Both the position numbers and the translations under genes were made by a program. DNA of 64,000 nt from Skeletonema tropicum (taxonomy: Eukaryota; Bacillariophyta; Thalassiosirophyceae; Thalassiosirales; Thalassiosiraceae). Positions 11,295 to 22,304 of this stretch are shown piece by piece. The stretch spans positions 4,277,963-4,341,962 of the forward strand of contig CM074129.1 in the NCBI GenBank assembly GCA_037178625.1. The letters are read 5' to 3'. The notes under the pieces are model-generated. The model was given only the letters and a program-made list of their open reading frames with translations. It searched no databases and had not been told where the DNA came from. The number at the start of each line of letters is the position of its first letter. Within the stretch, counting starts at the first letter, position 1.

Positions 11295-12187
11295 GCTGAC
11301 CACAAGCACAAATTGAAGATATGTACCGCTTGTAATTTCGTACGATGTTGCTGTGTTGAGAATGTCAGAAGGAACATTGGCAGCATCACAAGCGAGAGTG
11401 CAAGGTAAGTGCCGCTGAACTACGTGACAAGGTTTCATTCAAGCAGCTGAAAGCAGTTACGTTGGTGATTGCCCCATTTGTTCTTTACCGCTACCACTTG
11501 ATAGAAATAAATCGAAAGTGATGTCATGCTGCAGCAAAAGAATCTTGTGGTGGCTTGCTTTCCCAATAGAAGCGGGAGATCTCTGAAGCAGAGTTGTCCA
11601 TTCTGCTGGGAACGGTTGCCAAAGATGAAGACGAAGCCAATCTGATTACAATAAGGAGGGTAGAAACGAATGATCCGGTTGAAACGCATGAAATGGGCAT
11701 AAAGCACTTTATTGTGGAGATTAAAAATGGGCTTGCATTCTACAATTTCAAAGATGCAGCCGGCCGGCGGCGGTTGTTGCTGTTGCCGCTGACGGCGGTA
11801 CCCGCCGACGCATGGTGGCCGCCACCATTGCCTATAGCAGAGGGGACACCGACACCACCATGGTGGCCGTTGTTGCCGTCGATAGAGGGTTGTGAAGACA
11901 TGATGTCATTTACTATGATGTGTTGTGTTGGCTGTAGGTTTCATTCGTCATTCGATGGAGAACGATGAAATCCATTTGTACCAATTCCTACGTCAAATGT
12001 TGGGAACGCTGTTGGTACCAAAAGAGGTTTGCACCAACAGGTTCCCAACTCGTTCGGAACGCTGTTGGTACGCACGCTATATACTTTGTCACACCTGACG
12101 TCACCACTCGCGCGTAATGCGCAAAAAAACAGCGTTCCGGACCAACTAAAACCACTTTAGTCAGTAGTCACACACATTCACAAATAA
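11295..12187. other. Intergenic stretch, no gene recognised
   Basis: Unique sequence follows the family-L LTR. One frame (11594-11968) lacks an ATG start and becomes rich in Pro, Trp and Leu through a GC-rich CCG/GGC repeat near 11760-11880. I do not consider it a gene. Near 12000-12140 the core GAACGCTGTTGGTAC occurs twice and a related GCGTTCCGGACCAAC follows in inverted sense, suggesting a small decayed palindromic repeat. Confidence 0.5.
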
Positions 12188-13820
12188 GTAGAGGCGGGGT
12201 GAATTGTTTCGACAGGGGAATTCAACTTCGACAGGGGGGTCCAGGAGTCGCTAACTAATTTGTGCGTAGAGGTAAATAGTTTTTTTCTCAGTCAAAAATT
12301 TGATATTTTCAAAAGTTTGATACCCCAGGAGCATCTACTCATCGAGAGCTGTCCAAAAATGCAATAAAAACACCCAACTTTACAAAACCCAACAAAAAAT
12401 CGTCGAAAATTAGATAAATCATCGTCGTCTTGTCCGTCGGCATGCCGATCTATGCCGATGCTCATGATATGCAGGAGAATTACCGCCCAAGCCGAACTGA
12501 AGATGATCAGCCAAAGATCAAACATGGCAAGCGCCAAACGTGATGTCTAGCGGTGGTGGCATTCCTTGCTACAACGTGGCCCTCCAAGCAAAACAACAGA
12601 GAGCAGAAGCAGTAGGTAAGAGTCTCCCAATCCAACCCCGAAGAGATCATATCACTGGGAACAGAAGCCAGCTCCCCGAGGGAAATACAGAAGAATAAAG
12701 GTACTAAAACATCAGTGCAGGCGGTGGTAGGGGCTTAGAAGGATTACCAATGTTAGAAATGATAAAGTCACTGTCCCAGTAATCGATTACTGGGACAGTG
12801 ACTTTATCATTTCTAACATAATGCAAGAATGCTGCCCACAAGATCATTCCAAATTATGTAACTACTCGGACTGAATCGATCACTCTTGCATCCAAGAAAC
12901 GGAGTGCAGCGAGCATGCACATCAAATGAGTAGCATTGTTTGATACGAAACAGCCGAGGGAACGTGCGCTGACAATCAAGGATAATATATAAGTGTTTAT
13001 GACGAACAGGAGAGAGACGTCCTCTCCCTGGATGCAAGCACGATGTTGAAATTCGTGGTAAAGTGCAATCATCTTTGGTTGAAATTTGAGACGAAAGTAG
13101 GGAAGCCACAAAAACAACGTCGAAGACGACAAATCGTTGTTGAAACCGATGAGTATGATGCTTACGAATCAATCGAGGAGTGGATGGCGAGTTGACTGGA
13201 GATGAAGCTGATGATAAGGAACAGTCCTGGAGACGCGGTGTAGGTCGATACAGAGGAATATTCTGCCGATACAGACGTAGCAGTGCAACATTTGAAGAGG
13301 TGATAGAAAGTGTCAACAATGCAGAGGATGAGAAAGAGGAAGTGGAGGTACGACGCACAAGTTGTAAGCGTAAGATGACTGAGAGGGCCGAAGCTCAGCA
13401 GCAGCAAAACTGCAAATCTTGATAAATATTCTTTCATTTTGTAAAATTAGCTCAATTCTGCCATTCCACATTCATCTGCATGGTTGCTGGGATCATATAG
13501 AGCACTATAACAACCTTTTTCCGAGGCAAAACGGTCCACTACAAGCGTAGTAATGGTTTTTTTATGGCAGGAACTTGTTTACTAGTAGTTTACCTAGTGT
13601 CGAAATTGTCCCCCATCGCGGCAGGAGGCTGACCAAATATTTTTCATTGAATTGTATATAACTTGGTCAATATTTGGAATTTTTTCATGATCGAAAATTC
13701 CTACATCCTCTACTTAATGAGATCTATCCAAATCTGCACTAAAAAGGATGATATTATGTTTTCCCTTTAAAAAAATATTTTTTGACTCATCAGCTGTCGA
13801 AATAGTCACCCCGCCTCTAC
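12188..13820. mobile_element. TIR element, about 1.63 kb, degenerate
   Basis: The left end GTAGAGGCGGGGTGA is matched in inverted orientation by TCACCCCGCCTCTAC at the right end. The similarity continues inwards over TTTCGACAG, separated by a few differences. No clear target duplication is seen. The interior carries a 70-bp perfect palindrome at 12750-12819. Plus-strand reading fragments around 12990-13190 contain short peptide-like stretches such as DEQERDVLSLDAS, interrupted by stops. I interpret this as a non-autonomous or decayed DNA transposon of unknown superfamily. Confidence 0.6.
12750..12819. repeat. 70-bp perfect palindrome
   Basis: A perfect inverted repeat has 35-bp arms and no spacer, centred on ATCGAT between 12784 and 12785. 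The arm includes GATAAAGTCACTGTCCCAGT. Such a sequence would extrude as a cruciform and is unstable in cloning. It may be the remnant of two abutting element ends. Confidence 0.95.
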
Positions 13821-13842
13821 GAGGTTGTTTCTGGGGTGCTTC

Positions 13843-14354
13843 ACGCCGCTCTAAAAGGCCCTAAAAAAGAGGCTAAAAGAATCGGTACTTTCTCGCACAA
13901 AAAGCCCCCCGCTTTCACGGCCCAGCCGCAACACACATTTAATGACACATAGTTTTGTATTATGACACACACTGAATGCTTTCGCTTTTACGAGAAAAGA
14001 GATTGATTTTAGCGACCACCGTTAGAGAAAGGGATTGCCATAGAGTGCCGTGAAAACCGTGATGACCTGCTGGAACTCCGTGGAATTCCGTCGTTTGCAC
14101 GGGAATAGAGTACCTACTGGGTGGTGCTCGCCTTATGTTCGACCGACGCACGACCGCCACGCCACCTTCGCGGCTTCTTGTGTCTTTTGTCTTTCTTGTG
14201 TCGTTTGTCTTTCTTGTGTTGGCCGTTTGCTGTTGAGGGAGGGAGAGAAAGGCAGACGGGTGCATCCGTGGTGGACGGAGCAAGAAGGGCGGCTTTTTGT
14301 GCGAGAAAGTACCGATTCTTTTAGCCTCTTTTTTAGGGCCTTTTAGAGCGGCGT
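13843..14354. mobile_element. MITE-like element with 64-bp TIRs
   Basis: The 64-bp stretch at 13843-13906 (ACGCCGCTCTAAAAGG ... CACAAAAAGCC) is repeated as an exact reverse complement at 14291-14354. The 384-bp centre has no convincing ORF. No target duplication is clear. The left flank ends GCTTC and the right flank contains GAAGC, so the inverted symmetry may extend imperfectly further. Confidence 0.85.
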
Positions 14355-14880
14355 AGAATGAAGCTAGCAGCCAAGATCCAAGAAACCTGGCGTATTTGTG
14401 AATGTGTGCGTCAGTATGTAGTCAGTACTTACAGTTCATTAAGCTGAGTATGATTTACGATTACCCTTCGCTCGCTATCTATCCTGAGATAAGGAGTACC
14501 GTATTTACCTTCGGTTCAACATGAGATATGCCGCTCTGATGCGTGGGTGAATAAAAGCGAACCTACTTATCGACCCGAATTGTGAAGTCATGTTGTATGT
14601 CCTGCCTATCCTTCTGCCATAAGCGATACAATAAGAAGTACCGTGGGTTGTTCTAATCAACCAACGCCTACTTCTGCGTTGCTACCTCATATCTCACTGA
14701 AAACATCATTACAACAGTAGTTACAGTCTTTTTGGAACATAAAACAGCATCACAGACTAGGGTGCACCGTGTGCGAGGAAAAGAGAAGAGATAAAGCAGT
14801 TTTACATAGGCGCAGCACTCAGCCGAGGCTGAACAGTGAGCAGCAACCTCAGGAAGGCACAGGTATCTTGATTTTCGAAC

Positions 14881-14923
14881 GCCGACCCCATGCCTGCGTG
14901 AGGCAGGCGATGGGGTCAGCGGC
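14881..14923. repeat. Strong 43-nt hairpin
   Basis: The stem pairs GCCGACCCCATGCCTGC with GCAGGCGATGGGGTCAGCGGC around a tetraloop GTGA/G, with small bulges. It lies about 570 bp upstream of the ATPase gene. It could be a structured RNA or an element terminus such as a Helitron-type hairpin. The sequence does not decide between these. Confidence 0.7.
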
Positions 14924-15490
14924 AGATTCTTCTCACTACTCACTAACTTCAGCTAATAAAATTCTTTTCTCTAGAGCATTGCCTAGCCGTATCATAGCTT
15001 ATGCGGGCAGCATTACTTATTCGATCAAATGAGTCAGTTGTACGATTCGAAACGATAGGGTGCCAAAAGAATCGCTGTAACATTTGTGTGACGATATTCG
15101 AACACTGTTATGTTGGTGTAACAAAATGTAACAATGACTAACCCTAACAAAATTCCTTCCCGCAATAATTAAGGATTTCTACACTTAAAGGGCTTCCCGC
15201 AATTTCTCAAAACGAATGTGAACAACCCTGGATTCTTGAGTATTCGTTTTTGTTCTTGGCGCTTCACGGGTCCCTCCCCGTTCGCGATTATTTTGAGTGC
15301 CGTTCGAAAGAATCAGGGAAATGGTGTGGCATTCTAACCAGTCGTAACCGCGAAGAGGGTTGTCTCTCCTACCACAGCTCATACAGCACAGGAAATATTG
15401 AATTCAAAAAAGTTGAACTCAACATTTTCTCTCTATAATTCCACCAATATAAGACAAAGAGACCTTGATCGACAACGGGGAATAGTAAAT

Positions 15491-18400
15491 ATGATCAGCA
15501 CCCGCACCGCAAATATGATCGGGATTGATACCGGCACCGCGGTGGACAGCTACAGCGGCTTCTCTTCATCGACGCAGACCAAGGTGTTAGCCGATATTGT
15601 TATCACAGCCGCCGAAAGCAGTGAAAAGATCAGCACACAAGAACCCAATATTGCCCAGCTCCGCCTATCGAATCTGGAATTACATGGGCGAGATGATGAC
15701 ATCAAATTATTACGGAGCAAATTGCGAGAGCTGGCCGAGGAACATAAAAATTATGTCGGCGAGAATACTATGCAAAATGAAGGACGACTTCTTGATGATG
15801 ACGACCATCTCAACAAATCTATGAGCAGCAATCTAATATTGGTCTCTGGAAAATCCGGCACAGGCAAGTCCGCCCTCATCCGCAAAGGCTTAGGCGATAA
15901 CGCCGCCAAAAGTGGATGTGCTTTTGCATCCGGAAAATTCGATGAGAAATTACTCAGGCCCCTCTCAGCATTCTCCGATGCCATGGCCAATCTTACCAAG
16001 TGTATCATGACAGAGCATAATATGATGGGAGGGTTGTCTTCGTCGGGAGGATTGTCTACTGCAACACTGATACGATATAAGATTCGAGATGAGTTTGATG
16101 AAGAGGATGTGGAACAACTACGGCGTGTATTGCCCGGATGTACAGACTTACTGGGGAAACAAAAATTTTCGTTGTTGTCCAAATCATCAGAGGCAGCACT
16201 GCTTATGGAGAGTGCCCCCGTTTCCAGAATGGGCAGTGTAAGCCCCTTGGCTGGTAAAGAATCAATCTCACAAATGCACTTCGCGATCAGACGATTATTG
16301 AGAGTGATTTGCTCCTACTTGAAAGGAGTGATCTTATTCATTGACGATTTACAGTGGAGCGATATAGCAACGTTGGATCTATTGAAGAGCATCCTATTGG
16401 ATGGGGAGATCCCTAGTCTTCTGATTGTTGGCGCCTACCGAGAGGATGAAGTACCAGAGTAAGTGGTGATTGATTATGTGTATTTGTGTCCCAATGTACT
16501 TATCTGTGCATTCTATCAGCTGCTCATTCTTGACAATTATGTCTTTTGCCTTCCCTGTAATATGGCATTACAGACATCACCCCCTTGCATTCCACGTTCG
16601 AGACCTCGAGCAAATGAATGTGTCAATTACGAAGATGAAGATTGGCAATCTCAGTGTCGACAATGTCGTACCTCTTGTTGCTGAAGCCTTGAGGATGGAT
16701 GACGACGACATCAAAGTCAAATCATTAGCAGAAACTATCTACAATAAGACAGAAGGCAATCCCTTCTTCGTTTTGACGTTTCTAAGATCTCTCCATGATG
16801 AAAAGCTCTTACAGTACAATTTCGGTGCGATGAAGTGGACTTGGGACGATGAGGCAGTCAAGTCAAGGATAGCCACCGAGAATGTAGCATCTGTTCTTGT
16901 CAACAAGATGAATCGCTTGCAGGAAGAGACACAGAATGCGCTGATGGTAGCCTCTTGCCTTGGTGCTACTTTCCGCTTATCAGCTGTAATTGAGATCATG
17001 AAAAACATCTCCCGTGTAGAGATGAGGTCCGCGATAAGGGAACCGGTGTTTTCAGTATCGGGAGATGCTGTAACAGACGGAAGCAACTCTCTTCTCTCAT
17101 CTGGCATGACCGTCTTCACTGCAGATGTAGCTGCGGATGTAGATGGTAGCGATTCTTCATATGCAGCTTCGATTGAAGATTTAGAGGAAGTAGGTCTGTG
17201 TGAGGTGGATGACGAAGAGTGCCATTTCATGCATGATCAGATCCAATCGGCGGCGTTCGAACTCATTTGTCCAGACCAAAGGGACACATTCCGAGGGAAA
17301 ATTGGCAGGATTATGTTGCAGAGTCTTTCTCCGGAAGAACTTGAGGCTAGCTTCTTTGAGGTAGTGGGCCTACTGAACTACGCAGCATCGAAAATGACTA
17401 ACGAAGATCTTGATGAGTTGGCAAGAATGAATCTAAAAGCTGGAATCAAAGCATCCGAAAATGCCGCATTCGACGCAGCCGCGATTTACTTTCAGGCAGG
17501 TCATGAGGCGCTTGGGTCAAGGGGTTGGGAAGGAGATCATAGCACCATGCTTGATTTATGCAGCCATGGAGCGAACGTGTGTTACGTGACAGGTGACTTG
17601 GACTCAATGAATGAGCTGATTGACGAGGTCTTGAGCAAAGATGTTGATATGAAGGAGAAGTACAGAGTAACAGATATCAAAGTGAGGGCATTGTTCTCTG
17701 CAGAAAAGTTCAATTTGTGCATCGATACAGCTCTTGATTTCAGGCGTCAGCTCGGTTTACCAACTCGAGAGAGGAAGCCAGCATCCAAATTCACCATCAT
17801 TAGAGAGTACCTTCGAGTGAAGCGGTTGTTGAAGAATAAAAGTGCTGTAGATATTTCTAGCTTGCCCATGCTAAAAGATGAAAGATACGAAATGGGGCAA
17901 AGAATGAACCAACACCTTGCGGCGTCCATTTACACAGTTGAACCAACAATGCTTCCACTGATCATCTTTCAAGGGATCACAACTTCTCTGAAATATGGCT
18001 TAAACTGTTCATCGTCTAATGATTTCGCAGTGCTTGGTATGTTGCTTTGTGGACCTTTCGGCAAACCACATGAGGGAATTGAGATGGCCAGGGCAGCTGA
18101 GCTCATTCTCGAAAAGGCGGATACGAGGGGCAGCGTGGCCCACACGGTATTCACCACACAGCACTACTGCTATCACTGGGTATCACCGCTCCAGGATACT
18201 ATCGCGCCATTGCTAAAGGGATATCAGATAGGACTAGAGGCTGATACTGACAGAGCTTGTTGGTGTCTCATTGGTCGTAGTTATCACCTCTACTTTATGG
18301 GTCGACCATTGGATAGCATTCAGAGAGAACTCGAGGCGTACATCACAGTTATGACACAACTGAAACAAGACAATAGTATGGCGCTTGTCATGATTGTATT

Positions 18401-19025
18401 GACGGCAGTGAAGAAGCTTCGTGGCATCGATGTTGAAGCTAGTGATAAGATTTTGGAATCAACATTGGCTTCAGCAGTATCTACTGAAAATCACAACCTG
18501 TCTGCAGAAGTGAATCTTCTCAAGCTAGAAGTATTTGTTTTCTTTCAGCAGTGGGAAGAGGCACTGGACTTGGTTCGAAAGGCGGGCAATGTTCGACTTA
18601 TCTTATCTTGCTTGTTTAGTTCTGTGCGCTTCACTTTCTTGGAGGCTCTGACCTATCTGAAAGTAGCACAATCTACATCTGGGTGGAAGAAGAGACAAAT
18701 GAAGATATCTGCACATAAAACAATCCAAATCATTCGTGGCTGGGCAAAGAAGGGCAATGTGAATGTCTTTCATTATCTGTACATTCTAGAAGCGGAGCTT
18801 GCTGTGCTAAACGGAAAGAACGAGATGGCCAAAGAGAAGTTCAATGATGCAATCGCTGCATCAAGTAGGAATGAATTCCTACACGATAGAGCATTAGCAC
18901 ACGAGTTGGCGAGTGCATACTTTAAAGTCCAGGGAGATGATAATTGGGAGAAGTATCATATTGAACGCTCAAGGGCATGTTACGAAGAATGGGGCTGTAG
19001 TGAAAAGGTGAAACAGCTTAGCTAG
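15491..19025 (+). CDS. AAA (Orc1-like) ATPase with TPR-like C-terminus
   Basis: Two exons (15491-16458 and 16574-19025) give about 1139 aa. The start is the first in-frame ATG, in context AAATATGA. The P-loop is GKSGTGKS at about residues 120-127, preceded by a family-typical LHGRDDDIKLLRSKL. The Walker B strand is ILFIDDLQWSD at about 281. The exon junction restores EVPE-HHPLAFHVRDLE, the expected continuation of this STAND/AAA_16 fold. The C-terminal 700 residues are helical, with TPR-like repeats (AAIYFQAGHEAL). In diatoms such ATPases are often fused to kinase, GAF-histidine-kinase or cyclase domains, and none is present here. The expected role is an NTP-dependent signalling or scaffold switch. 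The ligand is unknown. The gene is intact, with no element inserted in it. Confidence 0.85.
16459..16573 (+). other. Spliceosomal intron in the ATPase gene
   Basis: This 115-nt intron has donor GTAAGT and an acceptor ending ATTACAG. Splicing joins phase 2 of exon 1 to exon 2 and removes an in-frame TAA directly at the donor. A pyrimidine-rich stretch, TTTTGCCTTCCCTG, lies about 20 nt before the acceptor. Confidence 0.88.
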
Positions 19026-19070
19026 ATGGAAATAGATAACTACCTACGCACCGCGCATCACAATCAGCTT

Positions 19071-19135
19071 GCAAAATCCAATCAGTAAAATCGTAAGACT
19101 TTTATGCACTACGATGTAAATACAACAACTCTTCT
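19071..19135 (+). repeat. 65-bp repeat in ATPase 3' region, inverted copy at 62787
   Basis: The sequence from GCAAAATCCAAT to ACAACAACTCTTCT, containing GTAAGACTTTTATGCACTAC, recurs as its reverse complement at 62787-62860 with one 8-9-bp insertion. It lies 45 bp after the ATPase stop codon, so it is probably in the 3' UTR. Confidence 0.85.
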
Positions 19136-19248
19136 CAAGCAGAACATAATAATATACACCACAAAGCACAACAATAAGCGGACCGAGTAGATCCACATAA
19201 TGTCAACGTATCATCCTCATCATAACAGGCCACCATTATTGAAAATCT

Positions 19249-19495
19249 GTAAGGGATAAAACCATTTCCTTTGAGATTTTTTGCCATTCACATTTGCATT
19301 CGCTACGTTTTAGCAAGCAAGTTAGAGCCGCTTCGTACATGGTCTCATTCCAAAAACCAAGCAAGGTAAGGCCAACATGGGTCATAACTGAAAGGAATAA
19401 AACCATACCCTTTCAGATTCATGACACTTCGGGTAGGTTTGCATTCGCTTCCAACAACAAGTTAGAGCCAGTTCGGAGCTTCGTTCTCATTCTTG
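19249..19495. repeat. Imperfect tandem repeat, about 110-145 bp unit
   Basis: Two diverged units (about 19249-19352 and 19392-19495) share GGRATAAAACCAT, TTTGCATTCGCT and CAAGTTAGAGCC in the same order. No coding signal is seen. Confidence 0.65.
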
Positions 19496-19801
19496 TGGAA
19501 GCTTGGATGGATTCGTCAAAACGTTTCGGGTCAATTCGCGAACTCACATACCAGTAAAATTCTTTATGTATGCAACGTCTTACGTACTCTTACCTACAAA
19601 AACGTGCGTAGTAAATAAATCTAAGACGCACATAAAACTGAAGAGACTACAATACGTAAAATAAAAAAAGGGGCAGTCTTTGCGCTCCACACACGAGACG
19701 AATTTATGCCTTTTTGCACATTTACCTAACATTACCGGGAATCACTGTACGAATTGTCATTTTGTTGCACATTTCCCCGATGAACGTCTCAGACGGATTC
19801 G

Positions 19802-21158
19802 CACCCTACATAGGATCTTCAGACACCTGTCTGAGTCACTTGGGAGGACTCAGCACGTGCTGAGACCCTACCTTTTTTTACAGATTTAGTTGAGGGGCAT
19901 CTAACAAATTACTAGTTGTTTGAGGAGCTACCGGCTGTGTCGAGGGTTTGCAATTTTGCTCATCCATTTTGTTAGTGATCTTACTACGGTGAAACCCATC
20001 CTACCGCATCTTTCAACATAGCATCACCAGATCGGCAAGCCGTGTTCGAACATTTTGCGTTATTGTTCTAAAGGGTATATGTCAGCGTTTGCGCCCCGCA
20101 TTGGCGGGGGAATGGCTAAGACTACGCTTAATTACACCATTACCATGGTCTCGACGGAGGGTGTCGAGATCGACGTCGACGGAGCATTCGACTCTACGCT
20201 CAATAAACCATCATATCCCCCAACAACAGGCGGTGCAATCATTACCTACTACCCATGGCGAGGTGTTGGTGGCAGGATAACATCAACAAAGCGCCATTAA
20301 TGGGCATATTTTAACACAACACTGATTTTTGGGGCATTTTTGGCACCTCCACGTTGTTGTGTCCACTCTACACTCCATATGAAATGATATCGACCAATAA
20401 TTGAAGGTGCATCCATTACATAACACCCATGGCGAGGTCTCAGTGGCAGGGTAACATCAACAAAGTGCCACTGATGGATATAATAACACAACACCTGTCA
20501 CCTATTTTTTTGCTCTATTTGACCCTCACCTTAGTGGTGTTCATGTGGAGAGACAAACAATAATAACAACCCCCCAGCGCCTCTCCTCAACCAACCATGA
20601 TATGAACTATTAATTCTACTACTTGGAGGGAATAATAAAGGCCCCCCATGCTCCCAAAACACCAACACCATGTCATGTACACAATTTACATGTTATGTAC
20701 ATGAAAAAAACAGTGACCACAACAATCAACCAATAAGCAATGGATCTTAACGCTCTAAACAATATAATAGCTTTATACTATCATAAATAACATTTTGCGC
20801 CTATATTTATCAAAGGGAATCATGGAGGGGGAGTGAAATGGATGTCATCATATTATCATGTTAATTTACTAGCAAAATAATAAATATTTTTTTTATGGAG
20901 TGAGCTCAACAGCTGCAGCAGAAAGCCGCTGCACTTTTATTCAGATGGGTATTATGTACAATTTAAGCTATTGGTCGCCATTATTGGTGCTGTGTGGGCG
21001 ATGACATTGACATGGCGCAAATCGGCCGTAGGAGAGGTTTTGATGGCATTTTGTTTGCCCTCGGCGCAGTTTTTTGCTGAAAAAAGGTAGGGTCTCTGCA
21101 TAAATGCAGAGTCCCTCTGAAGAGGACTCCCATTTATACAGAAGACCCTATGTAGGGG
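19802..21158. mobile_element. Non-autonomous TIR element with 9-bp TSD (MULE-like)
   Basis: The left end CACCCTACATAGG runs inward to GAGACCCTACCTTTTTT at 19861-19878. The right end is its inverted counterpart, from AAAAAAGGTAGGGTCTC near 21083 to CCCTATGTAGGGG at 21158. The 9-bp target duplication ACGGATTCG is exact at 19793-19801 and 21159-21167. Each TIR contains small internal palindromes built from different words. The interior (about 1.2 kb, AT-rich) has no convincing gene. It holds two diverged copies of a segment beginning CCATGGCGAGGT (about 20253-20325 and 20427-20496). A 9-bp duplication with palindromic TIRs fits Mutator-like elements, which is inference. Confidence 0.75.
20253..20496. 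repeat. Diverged direct repeat inside the 19802-21158 element
   Basis: Units at about 20253-20325 and 20427-20496 share CCATGGCGAGGT, AACATCAACAAAG and a terminal AACACAACAC. They are spaced about 174 bp apart, so the unit probably includes the spacer. Confidence 0.6.
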
Positions 21159-21178
21159 ACGGATTCGTGTGGCCACAC

Positions 21179-21271
21179 CACCCTACATAGGATCTTCTGT
21201 CACATGTGGGAGTCCTCTTCAGAGGGACTCTGCACGACTCCCACGTGTGACAGAAGATCCTATGTAGGGTG
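21179..21271. mobile_element. 93-bp palindromic mini-element with 9-bp TSD
   Basis: The ends are CACCCTACATAGGATCTTC and its exact reverse complement. The middle contains CACATGTGGGAGTCC, TTCAGAGGGACTCTGCA and ACTCCCACGTGTG, so it folds into nested hairpins. The 9-bp direct repeat TGGCCACAC flanks it at 21170-21178 and 21272-21280. It is the smallest member of the family that also includes the elements at 19802 and 37288. Confidence 0.9.
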
Positions 21272-21280
21272 TGGCCACAC

Positions 21281-21334
21281 TACCGCGATGAGAAAATCGC
21301 ACCAAAAAATTTTGGTGCGATTTTTCAAAGCTAG
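21281..21334 (+). repeat. Left arm of a large inverted pair (partner 28539-28596)
   Basis: TACCGCGATGAGAAAATCGC is followed by ACCAAAAAATTTTGGT, CAAAG and CTAG. The reverse complement of 28539-28596 gives CTACCGCGATGAAAAAATCG and ends TTTTGCTAGC. The similarity also includes ATTCGTGTGGCC outside both arms. They may be the TIRs of an older DNA transposon in which the sequences between were inserted or carried. Confidence 0.7.
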
Positions 21335-21601
21335 GCAACACCGCACAAAACACAAAACAACCATCTGAGTATGCTCTTCATAGAGCGCACCTTTCAACAT
21401 GTTGAACCCAAACTGACACGCAGAAATCCTTGAGGAAGTATATTCGAATACAATTATTAATTAGTTGACCGCTATATAACTATTAAATCAATAGCAAGCA
21501 TCGGTCCAAAATGGACTATTTCACCTAGTAAAAGTAGTGATTCTATGTATGACGCATGCGTATATGAGCACCTATGCAGCAACTGTAATGCAAGTATGGT
21601 A

Positions 21602-22304
21602 CATATCCCAACCATTTTGAAAACGGCACTTTTGTGCCGTTTTGCCAATGGGCTCAGCACCGCAAGGGCATGAAAACGGCACAAAAGTGCCGTTTTGCTA
21701 CTCCGACTTGTTAGTGTCAAAGCTAGCGAGTAAAGTACAGCTCCTTTTGTGTTTTCCCTTACAAACCTGTAGCCCTTCTACGCAAGAAAGTAACCTTAAG
21801 GCCACACAATGGCTAATGCTTTGTTCTAACAATTGCACGAGGCCTTCGTCGGAGTAGGAAAACGGCACAAAAGTGCCGTTTTGCCTCACACGTAGAAACA
21901 TACCAGAGCTCTACGGAAAACGGCACAAAAGTGCCGTTTTCAAAAAATGGTTGGGATATCCCAACCATTTTTTGAAAACGGCACCTCGGTGCCGTTTTGT
22001 GTAGAGCTCTGGTATGTTTCTACGTGAGAGGCAAAACGGCACTTTTGTGCCGTTTTCAAAAAAGGTAGTAGGCCTCAAAATATTTGTTAGATAAAGCATG
22101 AGCCAAAATGTGGCCTATAGATGTTATTATTGCATACAAGGGCTACAGATTTTTTGAAAAAAAGCCGGTAGGAGCTGCCTAGCTTTGCCCGCTAACAAAT
22201 GGGATTTCAAAAACGGCACCGAGGTGCCGTTTTCAAGCCTTATGGGTACTGGGCCCAACACAAAAACGGCACCGAGGTGCCGTTTTCAAAATGGTTGGGA
22301 TATG
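21602..22304. repeat. Nested palindrome cluster (AAAACGGCAC motif)
   Basis: A 24-bp palindrome made of AAAACGGCAC, a 4-nt centre and GTGCCGTTTT occurs eight times, at 21620, 21673, 21859, 21917, 21975, 22033, 22210 and 22263. A ninth copy is at 26477. The centre is only AAAA/TTTT or CGAG/CTCG. The cluster is bounded by inverted CATATCCCAACCATTTTG ends. Inside it, 21673-21882 is itself an inverted repeat with CTACTCCGAC arms, and 21859-22056 is a near-perfect palindrome centred on GATATC at 21957/21958. It looks like repeated self-insertion of small TIR elements. Confidence 0.9.

Noticed and set aside
11594..11968. Pro/Trp-rich 124-aa ORF
   Set aside because: It has no ATG start, and the Pro/Trp/Leu pattern comes from a GC-rich trinucleotide-like repeat.
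15398..15490. Upstream extension of the ATPase ORF to 15398
   Set aside because: The extension begins with TTG and adds a low-complexity stretch. The first ATG at 15491 has a better context and leads directly into the conserved region.
21602..22304. CRISPR-like array
   Set aside because: The repeated unit is a palindrome with irregular spacing (30-160 bp) and nested inverted spacers, in a eukaryotic setting without cas genes.
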